The notes: generated from the letters alone by a model not told the origin. Shown: positions 35,151-49,000, numbered from the stretch's first letter. The stretch: DNA of 64,000 nucleotides from Pardosa pseudoannulata (GCA_032207245.1 CM063509.1:105888021-105952020), one strand, 5' to 3'. A program made the numbers and translations.

Positions 35151-36071
35151 ATTTTAAAAAAAAAATTGACTTAGGCGACTGTAAACCAAAAAAACAGCTA
35201 AGATGCAAATTTCTCGAATAGTGCCGGGTACTAACGTAAGAAATCACGTGCACCAATGGGGTGCAAGAACACATTAGAGCTGCCATACCCCACCACCAAA
35301 GTCAGGGCAAACACACCAACCAACTCATCGCCCCATAAAATAGCCAAATTTGGCGACAAAAAAAAACGGCGTCTATAATGCATCTGTACCGCGAAGTATA
35401 CTAATTGTTTACAAAAAAGAAAAAATTATAATGAAACTCACTTTGTGTTATAGTAAGTCTGAACACAGTGCGTCAGAAAAAAAATTAAAAATTTTCGTAA
35501 CAAGCTCCCATTGTTCACTTTATAAAAAAGTTCTTATTAAAAAAAAAACAGTAAGTTCAGCAAAACTAATTATATAAATGGAAAACAAATGCTGAAAATC
35601 CCATGAGCTTACGATATTTAAAAAAGATATGGTAAAGTGAAAAGTAAGAAAAAATCTTCTATTTAAAGTTGCTTAAAGGTGTTATGTCCCTTTAAAGAAG
35701 AAATATTCATTTATTAATGTAATATACTTTATTCTATACATAAGAAAAACGTTGGTTTACAATATGAATGAATAACAAACAACATTCATACATTTTTTAT
35801 ACATTTGTGAATGAAGAGGTAGGAAGCTATATACTGGTATCTGAAACCAAGGTTAAGATTTTACGACTGACATGGATTTTAAAGCTGCTCAGAATGTGAT
35901 ACAAACACCAGATCTTAGCCTTGGTATAAGCAAACCTCGTTTACAACATGATGGATAAAGTATTTATAATGACATTCTGGAAGAAATTCATCTTTCAAAG
36001 ATAGCACAATAGTACGATTTTATTTCAGTTTAGAAAAACATTCACATAAATTAAAAACACAATTTCTAAAA
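35151..36071. other. No gene seen
   Basis: AT-rich sequence with a short C-rich stretch near 35280-35340. No repeat partner found in the window. Confidence 0.45.
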
Positions 36072-36073
36072 TA

Positions 36074-37587
36074 CAGTACACTTCCGAGTATCCGGCTTCC
36101 GTACTATCCAGCCTAGTTTTATTTTATCGTAATTAAATGAGGAAGACAAGGCGTTGCATTGACAACAATGTCATTGTATAGAAAAAGTGCATGCTTGTAA
36201 ACAAATACGAGTGCTGACTACAACTCAACTTTTCGTTGGCAAAACATTGCTTGTTTTCATTGTACCTTATGAGCTTCGATATGGATCACGTATACAATAA
36301 AACTAAATTTTACTTATGGGTAGGGGAAAGAAACATCAGAAACTGGCCAAGTAATTCAAAATAGACTTTTTTTAGCACTTACAAAATTATATATATTTTT
36401 TTATATTAAAACACTTTACTCAGTACTTTTAAGTGTCATAATCAAAGTATAACTACTTTGATTATGTTAACAGGCACAATAAACTATTACATAAATAAGA
36501 ATATAATAAAAATGTGCAAAACCTGATCATTTTATGGACACAAAATAATTACATTTATAGCTACAGTACTTCTCACAAAAAGATAGAAAATACATTAGAA
36601 ATATGAAAAAAAAAAACTTAGTAATAATAAAAAAATTCTTAGACCATAAGAATGTTATATAATCTATTACATTATAGTAAGGTTAACGTTTTATTACCAT
36701 TCTGAAAATGTTTGCCACAAATTCTCGAAGAACTTGGAGTCCAGTCTTACCTTTTCAAAGCTTTTATCCAAAGCATTCGCAATGTAGGATCGTTAGGAAA
36801 GCAATAAAATCCAATATTTTCACCTTTTTTGAAACGCTTAGTACAGCCGCACGTACAACAGCTTGTCACCCTTTTCAGATAATTGACAAAATTAAAACCC
36901 CAATAACAAGCACAATCCGTAGGAAATTCAAATGTTTTGCCAACGAGGAAGTTGAGCTGAAAGTTTACTGCACCTGAAGTCAGGCGCACATTCTCTATTG
37001 GAAACTGGTGTCTGCTTAGATCCTCCCACGTGTCGTGTCCAAAATACAAGTTGTGGCATGAAAAAAGCAGCGTTTTGCTCGTTGTTCATTGTTTCTTGAA
37101 TATGCAACAGACCTCAATTGTTGCCGTTGTTCTTAATTGTAACTACACAGATCGTATAGTATTCGTAATTGTTCTTGGAATATGCTTAATGCTTTTTTTA
37201 AGTGTACCACAGTGAAGATTTCAAAATGGACGATAAATGAAAAACAGTTATAGTGACTATGGAGGAGAAATTAAGCACTGTACGACTAGACTCTGGTGTA
37301 ACAGCAAAAATTATGGATTCATATTTAAGAAAAGTACAGTGGGGGACTGAAAAAAAAAATGAAATAGAAATTGAAAAGTAGTGTAAAAAGTAGTTTGTAA
37401 TAGAAATTGAAAAAAGTGGAATAAGAAGTGAGAAAATACGTATTATAACGAGGAACTTAGTTATACAAACTTTGTCTTCTGGTATTGGTCAGCAAAGAAA
37501 TGAGTTCATGGAATTCCCGCCTATCCGGCTTTGTGTTATATGGCGTTCCCTTCCGTCCCATTAGGCCGAATACTCGAGAGTGTACTG
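36074..37587 (-). mobile_element. TA-flanked inverted-repeat transposon carrying a THAP exon
   Basis: TA lies at 36072-36073 and 37588-37589. The ends are CAGTACACTTCCGAGTATCC and, inversely, CAGTACACTCTCGAGTATTC, both followed by GGC. It is 1514 bases long. The termini resemble pogo/Tigger types, but the only recognisable coding piece is a THAP zinc finger on the - strand. Confidence 0.83.
36751..36869 (-). pseudogene. THAP domain exon
   Basis: The - strand frame reads VTSCCTCGCTKRFKKG, then NIGFYCFPNDP and LRMLWIKALKR. It then meets a consensus donor (AAAAG|GTAAGA, GT at 36750-36749). This is the N-terminal half of a THAP finger: the CxxxC pair, the FP and the W. The usual initiator Met is a Val (GTG), so the copy is probably dead. 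The exon with the C-x2-H half should lie at lower coordinates inside the element but was not recognised. THAP fingers bind DNA in P-element-type transposases and in host factors. Confidence 0.65.
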
Positions 37588-37589
37588 TA

Positions 37590-38124
37590 CATATTTTGGG
37601 AGATCAATAAAAACGTATCCTTAAAAATATATAAACATGTAAGCGTTCAAATTTATTTTATAATATTAAAAACAACAGGCTTTCTCATAGATTTGGTTTT
37701 AAAAAATTAACGTTGAGAAAAAAATACTGCATTAGGCTTAATGTTCAATTAATAGCTAATTTTCACTTTCGCAACATTTTGGGAACGTTTTCGAAGAATT
37801 TTCAACTTAACCGGAACTAGGGCCTTTGTCACCCGTGACTTGCGCCCCAATCATCATATATAGTGGAGAAAATATATAAACATATTTTTTCTTTATATAA
37901 TATATTCTAAATGTACTCGCACTTCACAAATTAAGAAGCAAACGTTATATTTATGTATCACATAAAAAGGAAAGTTATTTGCAATTATCATACGCCAATA
38001 AGTCGATAACTTCATCGTAGTTTTATACGTATATCTTTAAGCATTTTTAAAATTTTAATTATTAAAAACAGTTTAACTTGTTTTCAGCCTTTAAAAAAAT
38101 CCATTTACAGAAACGTCACGAAGT
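37590..38124. other. No gene seen
   Basis: AT-rich apart from AGGGCCTTTGTCACCCGTGA near 37817, which looks like a transposon end without a visible partner. Confidence 0.4.
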
Positions 38125-38735
38125 AGTTAAGAGAAATTAGGCAGCTGCGATAGATTAGACGGCAAAAGCATCAATCCCGAACCGAAAGGTTGTGATATGG
38201 GGGCTTGAGCCTTTCAAAGATCCGCCATGTTCATTAATAACGGCTGGGGCACTTAAAATAGATTCGTAATCGAAATAATCTCCAAGTTCCCAAACGTTAC
38301 CTCTGAAGGTAGACCAAGCTACTTCAGAAGTAATGTTAAAAACTCATTCCTCGGGGTCTAATCTTCTGCTTAATCCTTTCTTCTAAATTACAAGGACTCG
38401 CTTTGTTTGTCTGTGTTGTCGTAGGGAATGATCTTGGGAGCTTATATGGAGCTCCCTTAATAAAACGGCTATATAATATATACAGCTTGGCACTGCTATA
38501 AAAGCAAGTACCCCGCATTGGAAATAATAACAAGATATATTATTGAACAAGATACAAGAGCAAGCCAAGCTTGGGAATCAGTTGGTCCCTGCTTTTAAAT
38601 TACAGCGATTCACTTGAGCAAAGTCTTGCATTCACCCTAGCGGAACTCTTCAAAAACGAAAGGCAACCCTTCGCCTGAATTGGAGTAGCCTCTGGCTCAC
38701 AAGCTTGGCTCGTCCAAGTGGCATTAACAACAACA
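38125..38735 (+). mobile_element. Diverged SINE family B sequence
   Basis: 38130-38330 matches the head and body of 24113-24330 (GGCAGCT at the start, GTTCATTAATAACGGCTGG, CAAGTTCCCAAACGTTACCT). 38640-38735 matches the 3' part and ends AACAACAACAAC. About 200 unrelated bases lie between. It ends just downstream of the zinc-finger gene's stop side. Confidence 0.6.
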
Positions 38736-38807
38736 ACAAAGAAAAAAATCATTGTATTCAATTAATTTTCCTGACTAGTTGATACCATGGCGCAGGATTT
38801 TCAAATG

Positions 38808-39536
38808 TTATAAACACAATGCAAGCAAATGACGATTCCCAAGAAGATGACGATCAAAGTTACATTTTTGAGAAAACGATTTGTTACATACACTGCAAGC
38901 GAATGGTTTCTCTCCACTATGGGAGCGAAGATGAACATCTAAGGTGGCTTTCTGAGAAAAGGATTTCTCGCATATACTGCAAGCAAACGGTTTTTCCCCT
39001 TTGTGCGAACGAAGATGAACATCTAAGGTGTATTTTTTCGAAAAGGATTTCGTACATACATTGCATGCAAATATCTTCTCCCCAATGTGCGAATGGAGAT
39101 GAGTTTTCAAGTCCGATCTATCAGTAAATTCTTTTTTACACACACTGCAAACTAGAGGCTTGTCCCCACCATGGGAACGAAGATGATGAAGTTTCAAGTG
39201 GCAACTTTGAGCAAATGTTTTCTTACATATATCGCAAATGTATGGTTTCTCCCCCGTGTGGGAACGAAAATGAATCTTTAAGTCGGAACTGTTAGTAAAT
39301 GCTTTCGTACATACCCCGCAAACAAACGGTTTCTCTCCAGTATGAGAACGAAAATGAACTTTTAAGTGACCTTTTTGAGTAAAGGATTTTTTACACATAC
39401 TGCAAGCAAACGGTTTTTCTCCAGTATGCAAACGAAGATGAACAACTAATTTGCATTTTTGAGGAAATGATTTGTTACAAATGCTACAATCAAAAGATTT
39501 TTCCTTAGACTTATCTGAGGATGGGCTTTTATCCAT
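38808..39536 (-). CDS. C2H2 zinc-finger protein with eight fingers
   Basis: Single-exon reading frame of 242 residues. The ATG at 39536 gives the N-terminus MDKSPSSDKSKEKSFDC. The frame stays open upstream to 39608, but only from a TTG codon, so this ATG is preferred. Eight consecutive C2H2 fingers follow, joined by TGEKPF-like linkers, which indicates a nuclear sequence-specific DNA-binding protein. Finger 4 has one extra residue between its histidines (HLKLHHLRSH). Finger 8 has a longer spacing (HLLGNRH), and the protein ends a few residues later. Linkers 4 to 7 deviate from the consensus (GGDKPL, IGEKIF, KGEKPF, SGEKPF). No KRAB, BTB or ZAD domain is visible in this exon. An acceptor-like TTCAG ends at 39570, so a 5' UTR exon upstream is possible. 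SINE sequence lies just downstream. No specific orthologue is claimed. Confidence 0.9.
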   Translation of the reverse strand: MDKSPSSDKSKEKSFDCSICNKSFPQKCKLVVHLRLHTGEKPFACSMCKKSFTQKGHLKVHFRSHTGEKPFVCGVCTKAFTNSSDLKIHFRSHTGEKPYICDICKKTFAQSCHLKLHHLRSHGGDKPLVCSVCKKEFTDRSDLKTHLHSHIGEKIFACNVCTKSFSKKYTLDVHLRSHKGEKPFACSICEKSFSQKATLDVHLRSHSGEKPFACSVCNKSFSQKCNFDRHLLGNRHLLALCL

Positions 39537-39909
39537 ATTAACAACTAATACAATTTGGATTAATATATTCTGAAGGCAAAATACCGTTTTAAAGTGGCAC
39601 AGGACCAATAAATATGATAAAATTCTATACTATACTTCTAATAAAATGAATGCAAGAATTTTTTGTACTACATATATCTAAGGTATATACTTTAATTTGT
39701 AATACGAAGAAAAATAAAATGTATACATACGAAAATTATATTAAAAGTTTTAAATATACTACAACAAATAATAAATAAAAAATGCTATCATAATATTTAA
39801 GCATATGTGAAAAATTGCAGACAAAATAAATTAATGAAACATTTATTTTTAAATTAAAATCAAAATAAATATAGACAGTTATATATATTGTAATTGTCTA
39901 CTATAATCA

Positions 39910-39992
39910 CCATATATTTGTTTACCACCCGTTGGCAACAATAGTATCGTCCATATATTTGTTTATCACCCGTTGGCAACTATAGCCTTGTT
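39910..39992. repeat. Two 41-bp direct repeats
   Basis: CATATATTTGTTTACCACCC and CATATATTTGTTTATCACCC begin at 39911 and 39952, each followed by GTTGGCAAC. Confidence 0.85.
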
Positions 39993-39999
39993 GCTGTTT

Positions 40000-42900
40000 T
40001 GTATTGATTGAAATGTTAGCCTTTTTACGATGAATAAAGCTTTCGGTTAAATCTAATTAATGGCTACTCGATGTTTACAATACAAATTAAGAAATGAGGA
40101 TAAGGATAGAAAACTCAATAAAAATATTTAAATTTTCTTCACTTTTTTAATAGTAGAAAAATTATACATCAAATATTGATATTTTTTGGTTTAAGCAGAG
40201 TATAAAGAGGCAAATATATGGATAAAATTTTAGAAATGTAGCATATCTAGCTTTTAAGTAACAGTTTGTACAAATTCTAAAATTATGAAGCTGAGAAAAT
40301 AAAGTTTAAAATGCTAATAACAGTCAGAGTGGCATACAATGAATCACACAAAAAGTATAACTCAACTAGTACGAATTTTTTAATACGGTTTCTTGATGAA
40401 TGTACAGAAAAGTTTGTATATTTAAAAAATTAAAAATAGAATTTTTGAAGGCTAAAGGTCTTGTGACCACTTAAATAAAAAATAGTACATTAGATAACAA
40501 TACTCTTTCTTAATATGACAGTTTTTATATTTAGTAGATATATATATTTTTCGAAAATCGTTTCTTAATATGTGTCTGTTATTTTATATAATACTCCAAC
40601 ACTATGATAGATCACAAAGATTAGTCTTCATTTCTGTTTTATAACATGAGAACTAATATAGATATGTACTGCTGCTTAAAAATTATACCTTATTAGAATT
40701 ATACTTGTTTTGATATTTTCAGTTTTAAAAGTTTGTATTTTTACTTTATGATTTTCATTTAAAATTTTACAGCTGTACAAATTCTTCCATTGAAGTACAT
40801 GCATAGGCACATCAATGCAATATTCAGCAGACCTGTCAAGTACCAACTGTAAGGGAATGCTCTAAAATACATGCAACCTGTAAAATAATAAAAGAAAAAA
40901 AGATATAGTAAAAGTATAAGTGGGCAGTTGGAAGTGAGGAGGATAAGTTTTACCTTGTTACACATTAACTTTAACTTGAACTATAACTGCTTCAAAACTT
41001 TTTTTTTTTACTCTATGTAATGTTTTTTGATTTATCATGCTTTTTATTCTAAATAAACAGCTTTATATCTATGGAGCTCTTTTGCAAAGCTCCATAAAAC
41101 CATTTTACTCTGAGATAACTCCATGATTAATTTTACCTCTGAGAAATTTTTTCAAAAAAAGGAAGATGTCAGTCTATCCCAATTATTTTTATTAATAATT
41201 GTTTTAGTGAATCTTTTTATCTTTTCTATATAGGGCATAATTTGACGCCTTAACCTAATGCCCTTTCCTAAAGAACAATTACATACTTAATAACTTTTAA
41301 AAATTGACATCAGTAAAACTTTATACAATTTGTTGGTTGATTGATTTTCAGTGACACAAGTAATTAGGTATAATTAAAAAATGTTAATTGTAATATTTTG
41401 TTTCCCAGGAAATTGTTAACTAAAATTAATAATTCATTAATCCTTAATGCATTCATTATAATAAAATATATTACCTAATTTTTCAATTAAATTTGATTAA
41501 AAAACCCCACAAAATTAGCCTAAATTTCAAACTGGATATATTTAGCTAAATCAATAAAATAACACATTAAAATTATCAAACTATTACTTACCAAGCTTTG
41601 ATTCCTCTAAAAAAATTAATTTATTTTCAATATTCCAATTTTTTTTTAAAAAGTCATATTTATAAAACTGATATATAACTTCTATTTAAATGATATAACT
41701 AAAATTTTATGAATTTAATATCTTTAAGCATAATAATGATTTTATCAATAATACAATTGAAATTTTTAAAAGAAAATAGAATGCTATTTATAAAGCCTGG
41801 TCTGTTTTAGACGACTACTGAAAGTAATGGACAATAAAGCAGACAGAAAAAAGATTATCAATGTCAACAATTAAATCCTTCTTCAAAGTAATTGCTTAGA
41901 ATTAAATATTTCATTGGAAAGCCAATCATCTGACAAACTTTCCTTCTTTTTTTGTCAATTATGTGTGATGTATATGACAGGGCGAATTACCTAACCAAAT
42001 TATAGTATCATTACTAGAAATAAATTATCCATTAAAGAGTTAAAAAGCTTATTTGCATCATTAAACTAATAAAATAACTTGCTTTCAAATGTGACTAAAC
42101 TTTTGAACTAAGATCATCCTAGAAAGAAATCCTTTCAAACTCCCCAATCGTGATCTAAGGATAGTAACAACATATTTAAAAAGCACTACAATTATAGAAA
42201 AGTATTAATTTTATGTCTGCATAGGATGGATAATATATCATTCAGTCTTAATCAACAACAACCATTTTAATTATAATCCATCAAAACCAAAAGTATCTTT
42301 AGAGACTTATCATAGATCTGTTTATCAAATCAATAAATTTGTAACACTCCTTTGACCCTTTGAGGAAATGTCAAGAATAATCATTTTCTTTCTGAAATGT
42401 GTCAATTATTAAGAGAGGGGCATGCAAACATAAGAAATTCTTTAATATATACATATATGTGTGTCTGTGTGCCTAAAAAAATGCGAGAGGGTGATATATA
42501 AGTGTTATTACATTTAGCATAGTGCTACAATATGAATATTGAAAAAAAAATTATTGTTCAAAGAGGGAATATATGTAAAATAAATAAATAAAATAATAAT
42601 AATGAGTACAATGCATGATGGTTTAATTTAGGACCCCAACAGAGGGAATGCAACACAAATTAAAGTTGGGACTCAATTAGTTTTTTTTTTTAGTAATTTT
42701 TTAATGATTTTTCACATTACCTCTCCTACCAAAACGAGGCAAATAGGTAATATTATTTTCAAATTCTCGTTCTATCTTTGCCAGTACATCTGGCACATGG
42801 AAGATACTTAAAAAATGTTAAATTTAAAATATGTTTATACGTTTTCAAATATTCAGAAACAAAGTACGAGTTTCACTTTGATCCTGATAATTTCATATAA

Positions 42901-43400
42901 ATCTAAATAGTTGCCTGCCTTTTTTAAATATTGTATAAATTGTGATAGTTTTTTGTATAAAAATATTATTACTGTACTTTCAATTCAAGTAAAAAATTAA
43001 TCAAAATTTCGTGTTTTTCACTTTTAAAATTTCATATTGAACAGAAAAAGCCTAGTGTAGGAGTTTTACTTTGACATATTTTATACATAAAATAGTTAAG
43101 CAAAGTATTTATGAGTCTTTTAGTTAACCAAAGATATGTGCAAATGTTTAGTTAAATTAAAATTTGGGAAACAAAATTATTCAAAGGAAGAAAAAACATC
43201 ACTGCAATTACACAAGTTGAATAGAAAATTTGACAAATAATGTCATTAACATTACCATTAAAAACTCGTTTACTTTGCAAATAACCCTAGTACTATAAAG
43301 AATTGCAATATGTAATTATAAAGTAAACATTATTTGTTAGTAAACATTTCATTCTTCCGTGTTTACAATCATACGTGTATTATAAGAGGAACGTCTATAT
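40000..43400. other. Gene-free AT-rich interval between the zinc-finger and DeSI genes
   Basis: No exon, transposon terminus or tandem repeat was recognised. The two flanking genes diverge here, so the regulatory sequence of both must lie in it or at its edges. Confidence 0.5.
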
Positions 43401-43441
43401 GTTGATTAACCACCCCGAAACTAAAACTTTTGTGCAGTCAA

Positions 43442-43451
43442 GCGCATGCGC
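43442..43451. promoter_or_regulatory. NRF-1-type palindrome, possible promoter of the DeSI gene
   Basis: The perfect palindrome GCGCATGCGC matches the NRF-1 core and sits in an otherwise AT-rich, CpG-poor stretch. A donor-like AAG|GTAAAA follows at 43465. An acceptor-like TTTCAG ends at 44710, 28 bases before the DeSI start codon. This fits a short 5' UTR exon spliced to the first coding exon, but no transcript evidence is available here. Confidence 0.35.
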
Positions 43452-44738
43452 TCGATATAAGACAAGGTAAAAAGAAAAATTGTAATGTAAATTCAGAAAA
43501 AGGTTTACATTACGTTACGGTATGCATAAACTATAACAAATGTTGTTGATTTTAAGTTTTTGTACGTAATTAAGGGGAGTCAATTTTGAACCTTCAAAAA
43601 TTGCTTTTTATGTCTCATTTCTAAGACTTTCAACAATTCATATTTTATAGAAATGAAACAGATTAAAATTTTCCATTTAAAAAATGTAAAATCAGTAATA
43701 CGTTTAACTGAAATTTTGATAAAATATGAAGAATGTAAACTTTAAATGCATTATTTCTTACAAGGACTATAAATTTAAAAAAAAATTAAATTTACATATA
43801 TTCAAAATATTTAAAATTACATATTTGGTGATTCATCTTTCCACAAAGGAAAGGAAAAGTAACTACATTTGAGAGAATTTTTAAAGAGAATCTAGGTACC
43901 AAACCAAAATATCAAGATACTATCTCACCAACGATAATCAGAATTTGTATAGTAAATAATGCTGATCACCTCTAACCAATTTTTGTGAGACTAGTCATAA
44001 ACGCCTGACATTAATAAAATGTAAAATACTTTTAACTCTCGAAACGATCGCTCTGTTACCACAGCAACAAAGTAGATTTTCATTTGAAAATAAAAAAAAG
44101 CAAAATTGAAATTAAAAAATAAAATATTCCGTACAAAAATATTTAAAATGAAATAATTTATATAAATCCTTACAAGTGTTAGGGCTTTTTATTATATTTA
44201 CTTGTTGACAAGTACCAAACTTGTTTTATCTTGAAGCACGTTTTACACGCTATTTCATGAATTACTTAAAAGATTTTAATCATTTTAGCACGAAATTAGA
44301 AGAAAAATCTATCACATGACTCCAAAATATAATTCGATGTAGATAAATTCTTATGGTATAAAGCATTATAGACCATTATAGACATTTTAAAAAATTAAGA
44401 AAAAAAGAAAGAGCGGAGAGTAGAAATTGCATTTGTTCCATGTTTGGCGTTATGGATCAATAAAGTTATTCTCGGAATGGCAACAAGCTCAGCTGCTTTA
44501 TATTGTTTTGTTCTAAAGGGATTTATGAGCAATCAATTTTAAATGTCGAATTAATGCGCTTCAGGATTATTTTCTTTTCTAACACAAGCAGCTCATTATG
44601 CACGTCTATATGTGCAATCTTTCGTCTTCAGAAAGATTTTCTTTTTGTACTATGATATGTGCAGTCTGATTTTAGTAGTAAATTTTATATTTAAAAGGTT
44701 TTAAATTTCAGGTGGCTTTAACTTAACAATTTTAAACT

Positions 44739-46035
44739 ATGGCGCGGGAACGTGTAATATTAAATGTTTACGATATGGTACAGTTAAATAATATTTTTAC
44801 GATTTGTAATATGTATTTTAATGAAGTTTGTTTTCAAATTATAATATTCAAATTTATCACTATTTAACTATGCTAAATTTGCGTACTGTAAATATCTTAT
44901 AAGTGATTGCAGTATTTTTCAAATTTATTAATTATTTTCTTACTAACATTTCCTTTTAAAATCAACAAAGATAATTAATTTCCATACAGTTATTACTGCA
45001 TGGAAATAAGGATATATGATCATCCAATTTTTATACATTTGTTTATACTTTGGCTGTATTATTTTTCTTCACTGAGGTTTAAAATTGATTATTCAAAAGT
45101 TTTCTGATTTTGTATATATAAATGTACATATAGAAAATTGCAAAAATAACAACTATTCATAATGATATTCATTACATCTTATATACCTTAATTATTAGTT
45201 CATTTTTATTAAAATTGTTTTGCTGTTGTTTCTAAAGTTACTGTTCTTAATTTAGTACTGGATAAATGACTATACAGCTCCCCTTGGACTTGGAGTTTTC
45301 CATTCTGGAGTCGAAGTGTATGGTGCAGGTATATATAATATTTTATTTTTTCAGTAGATTAATTATCAACTATGAATTCAGTTGTTTAGCTAATCATAGT
45401 TTATCACTTGAAAATTTCTTTATATTTTTAAATAGCTAAAGATTTAACAGTTTATTTGCGAATATTATTATTTATTGATTTACATATGAAGGTACTGAAT
45501 TAAGTTAAGATGTAAAATAATTCAAGTATTATAAATACAGAAAAAATAGAATTAAAACAAACTATAAACTTTTATTTTGGAAAAACCTTGAAATGAATAT
45601 AGTAAAATATGCATTGATAGAATAATTTCAGTATAATATTAATTTACTGTATCAACATTCTGATTAATTTCAAGTTTTTTATTGTGTTAGAATACGAAAA
45701 TGCAGAAATTTCCAACTTTAGAATTATATAGTTTATTTTTAATTTTAATTTATTAATGTGTATTATATGAAGCTCATAGCTGATGATAATAAGTTATGAA
45801 AAATTAATATAATTAGTATATTAAGGAATATAGACAGTAAAATTAGACTTTTGTTTGTTTATTTTTTCCAACTATTAGTAAGTATAAAATAAATACTATT
45901 TTTCATTATTAAATGCTTAAATTATTAGTTCTATCATTTTGTTAATTTATTATTTTTGACTTTTTATCATTTCTCATCATTCTTAATCTAACAGATGAAT
46001 ATTTTTGTCATATTTACTTACAATCTTCATATTTT

Positions 46036-46093
<58 letters not shown>

Positions 46094-49000
46094 TTGCTAA
46101 TTTTTTCAACTGTTCAATATGTTGTCAGGATAAAATTATTTGTGGCTACTACACACACACACATATATAAGTGCTTAGCAAAGTTTACTCTGCAGTATTA
46201 CTTATTTTACCAGATTATGTTTAATACCCATTTCTGTAAGGCAAGGCAAATATAATTTAATATTAATATTTTTTAGTATGTAAGTGTATAAAATTACATC
46301 TTTTATCAATTAATAATGTAAATTTTAGAATTTGATATTTTTTAGTGGCCAGTTGTAAAATATTTTTTCTGTAAGGTGTAAAAAATACTTTAAATGATTT
46401 TTCTCTTCACTGCAATTTTTAGAAGACAGTTTCTAGTAAAAAATAATAAATGTATAAATTATTATTCCTTAATTTTTTAAAGAAACAAGTAGAGAGGAAG
46501 CTGAGGCATTGCTGTGTGTGTACAATACTACTTACAGCTGTTACTTTTAAGAAAAAAAAATATTTTTATATTTCTGAATTTTTCCTTGATTATGTAAACA
46601 TTTTGGATTAAAAATGTAACTGTACTACAATCTAAATAAATTTAGATATACTTGTATGAATAGTACTTTTGTTGATTTTAAAAATATTTTTTGGCACTTG
46701 AGCATAGAAAAAAAATTTTAGCTTTTCAAAAAATCTTTCAAATATTTAAGCCTAATACATTATACTCTCAGCATTACATTATGTTAAAAACTTCATGAAA
46801 ATATTCTCATAACTTTTAAAGTTAAATCATCTGAGCCATAACTGAAGTACCATAATAAAAATATCAATCATAAAAGTAATAGCCATAAGGTTAACCAAAA
46901 ATATCTTCTTCACAAAGTGTGTTTAAGATTTTTATTTTACATCTGCTCTTAGTTTATCAGAACAAAACATAAAATGTTTTCTAGAGCTAAAAAAATATTT
47001 CAAATAAATCAATAAATTATCCTTTTCGTTTTTGGTCAAAATCGCCTGTATTAACATAGTAAGGGGATTTAAAGGGACCAAGTAATTGTTTGCATGTGAA
47101 ATTAAGGTTTTTCAATTCAGAGAAAGTGTAATCAATTGAAATAGTTTTAAAACTTTTTATTCAAACATTATCAGATTTATTTTTTATTTTTATTTATATA
47201 TTTATCTTTATTTATTTATTTATTTACTTTTATGCTGAAATTTTATCATTATTGTAAGTATTTGAGTAAGGGGTTTTAAAGGGACCAAGTAATTGATTTC
47301 ATGTGAAATTAAGGTCTTTCAATACAGAGAAAGTGTAATCAATTGAAATAGTTTTTAAAACTTTTTATTCAAATATTATCAGATTTATTTTTTATTTTTA
47401 TTTATTTATATATTTATCTTTTATTTTATGTAGTTATTTATTTATTTTTATGCAGAAATTTTATCATTATTGTAAGTATTTGAGGTAGTATACTTTACAA
47501 TTTTTTTCCTTTGAAGTCTTCTTGGAAGTATTAGTAGTATAATATAATTTTAATGTATTTTTATTGTTTTAGAGTTTGCTTATGGGGGACATCCATTTAG
47601 CTTTTCTGGAATATTTGAAATTCTTCCTAGAGATGCTGCTGAACTAGGAGATCATTTCAGATTTAAGTATGTAAATCTATAGATAATTATTTTCATATTT
47701 TTACTACAGATTTATTTACAAAAATTGATTGGTCTATAACTTTTCCTCCTTTTTTTTAATATTATTAAATTAGGCATTTTTTAAAATTCTTATTATTTAT
47801 ATTGCTTTTAAGTAATATCATACTGTTATTCCAGTGTGTTTCATTCCTTCAACAAATCAGTATCAGTTTAAACTGATTTTCATAAATTTATGACCTGAAC
47901 TAAATGAAATTATAAATATTTTGATGTGTTCTATTCAGTATCAGCCAAAGATAAAGTCGGGGTTTTATTTGCATGTGAAGAGACACTTTTGTTTTTCATA
48001 AAAATTGTATTTTAAGTACAAGTGTCATGCTTTAATTTGTTTTAAAAATTAGTACTTGAAATGTAAAATAATATTATAGTAAACAAAAGAATGTAGCTAT
48101 AAAAAACCCATTAAAATTATATACACTGTAATACAAAACATATCATCCCCTATATAATAACAGCCTAAGTTATCTGGACGTCTGTCCTCGATTTTATGAA
48201 GCGGTTGGACCTGGAATGGATAGAGGCATCCATAGTTAGCAAAATTCATAGTGAGTAATGTTTATCTTTTCCTCAACTATAGATCCGATTCTAAAATAAA
48301 TTGGTATAAATATGCTTCATATCACAGCGAAAAATATTGCCTTCTTTAAAACGTTTGAAATCCACCCCTTCCCCTCTTTTCAAGCTTTTAATGCCATTAT
48401 TTCAACTCCTATTTTCCCAGGTTAAGAGTAAGCGATTAAATTTTATCAATTTGCCCCATAATAAATAGGTAAAAATAACATTTTTCTAGCATTATGACGT
48501 CATTCCTTTAGCCATCTCATTGAATCATTTCTTATTTTAAATTATTTAAATTATACCTTATTTTCATACGTTTTATCATTGAACCTAGATATTACGTAAA
48601 TAATTTTCTTTTATATTTGGCTTAAATAATAGATTAGGTACATATGTGATAATTTTAAATTGAATCAACGATTATTTTTTGTTGCAAGATAATTCTCAGC
48701 CAAAAAACAAACCATTTTTTTACCTACCTCATAGCGTACTTTACAATTTTGAAAAATTAAAAATTTTACTGATCCCGTCATATGACGGGCTATATGCTAG
48801 TTACATTAGATTACTGTATGGCAAAAATGATATTTACTTGTTATGAGTTACAAATTATTAAAATAAACTAATAAAATAACTATAATACAAATTTAAATTT
48901 TTCTATTCTTGATTTCATAAATATTTATTTATGTATTTAAATTTGTTTATAGATTTTATAGCTTTTATGTAGTTAAAATTTAATAGATTTTTAATTATTT

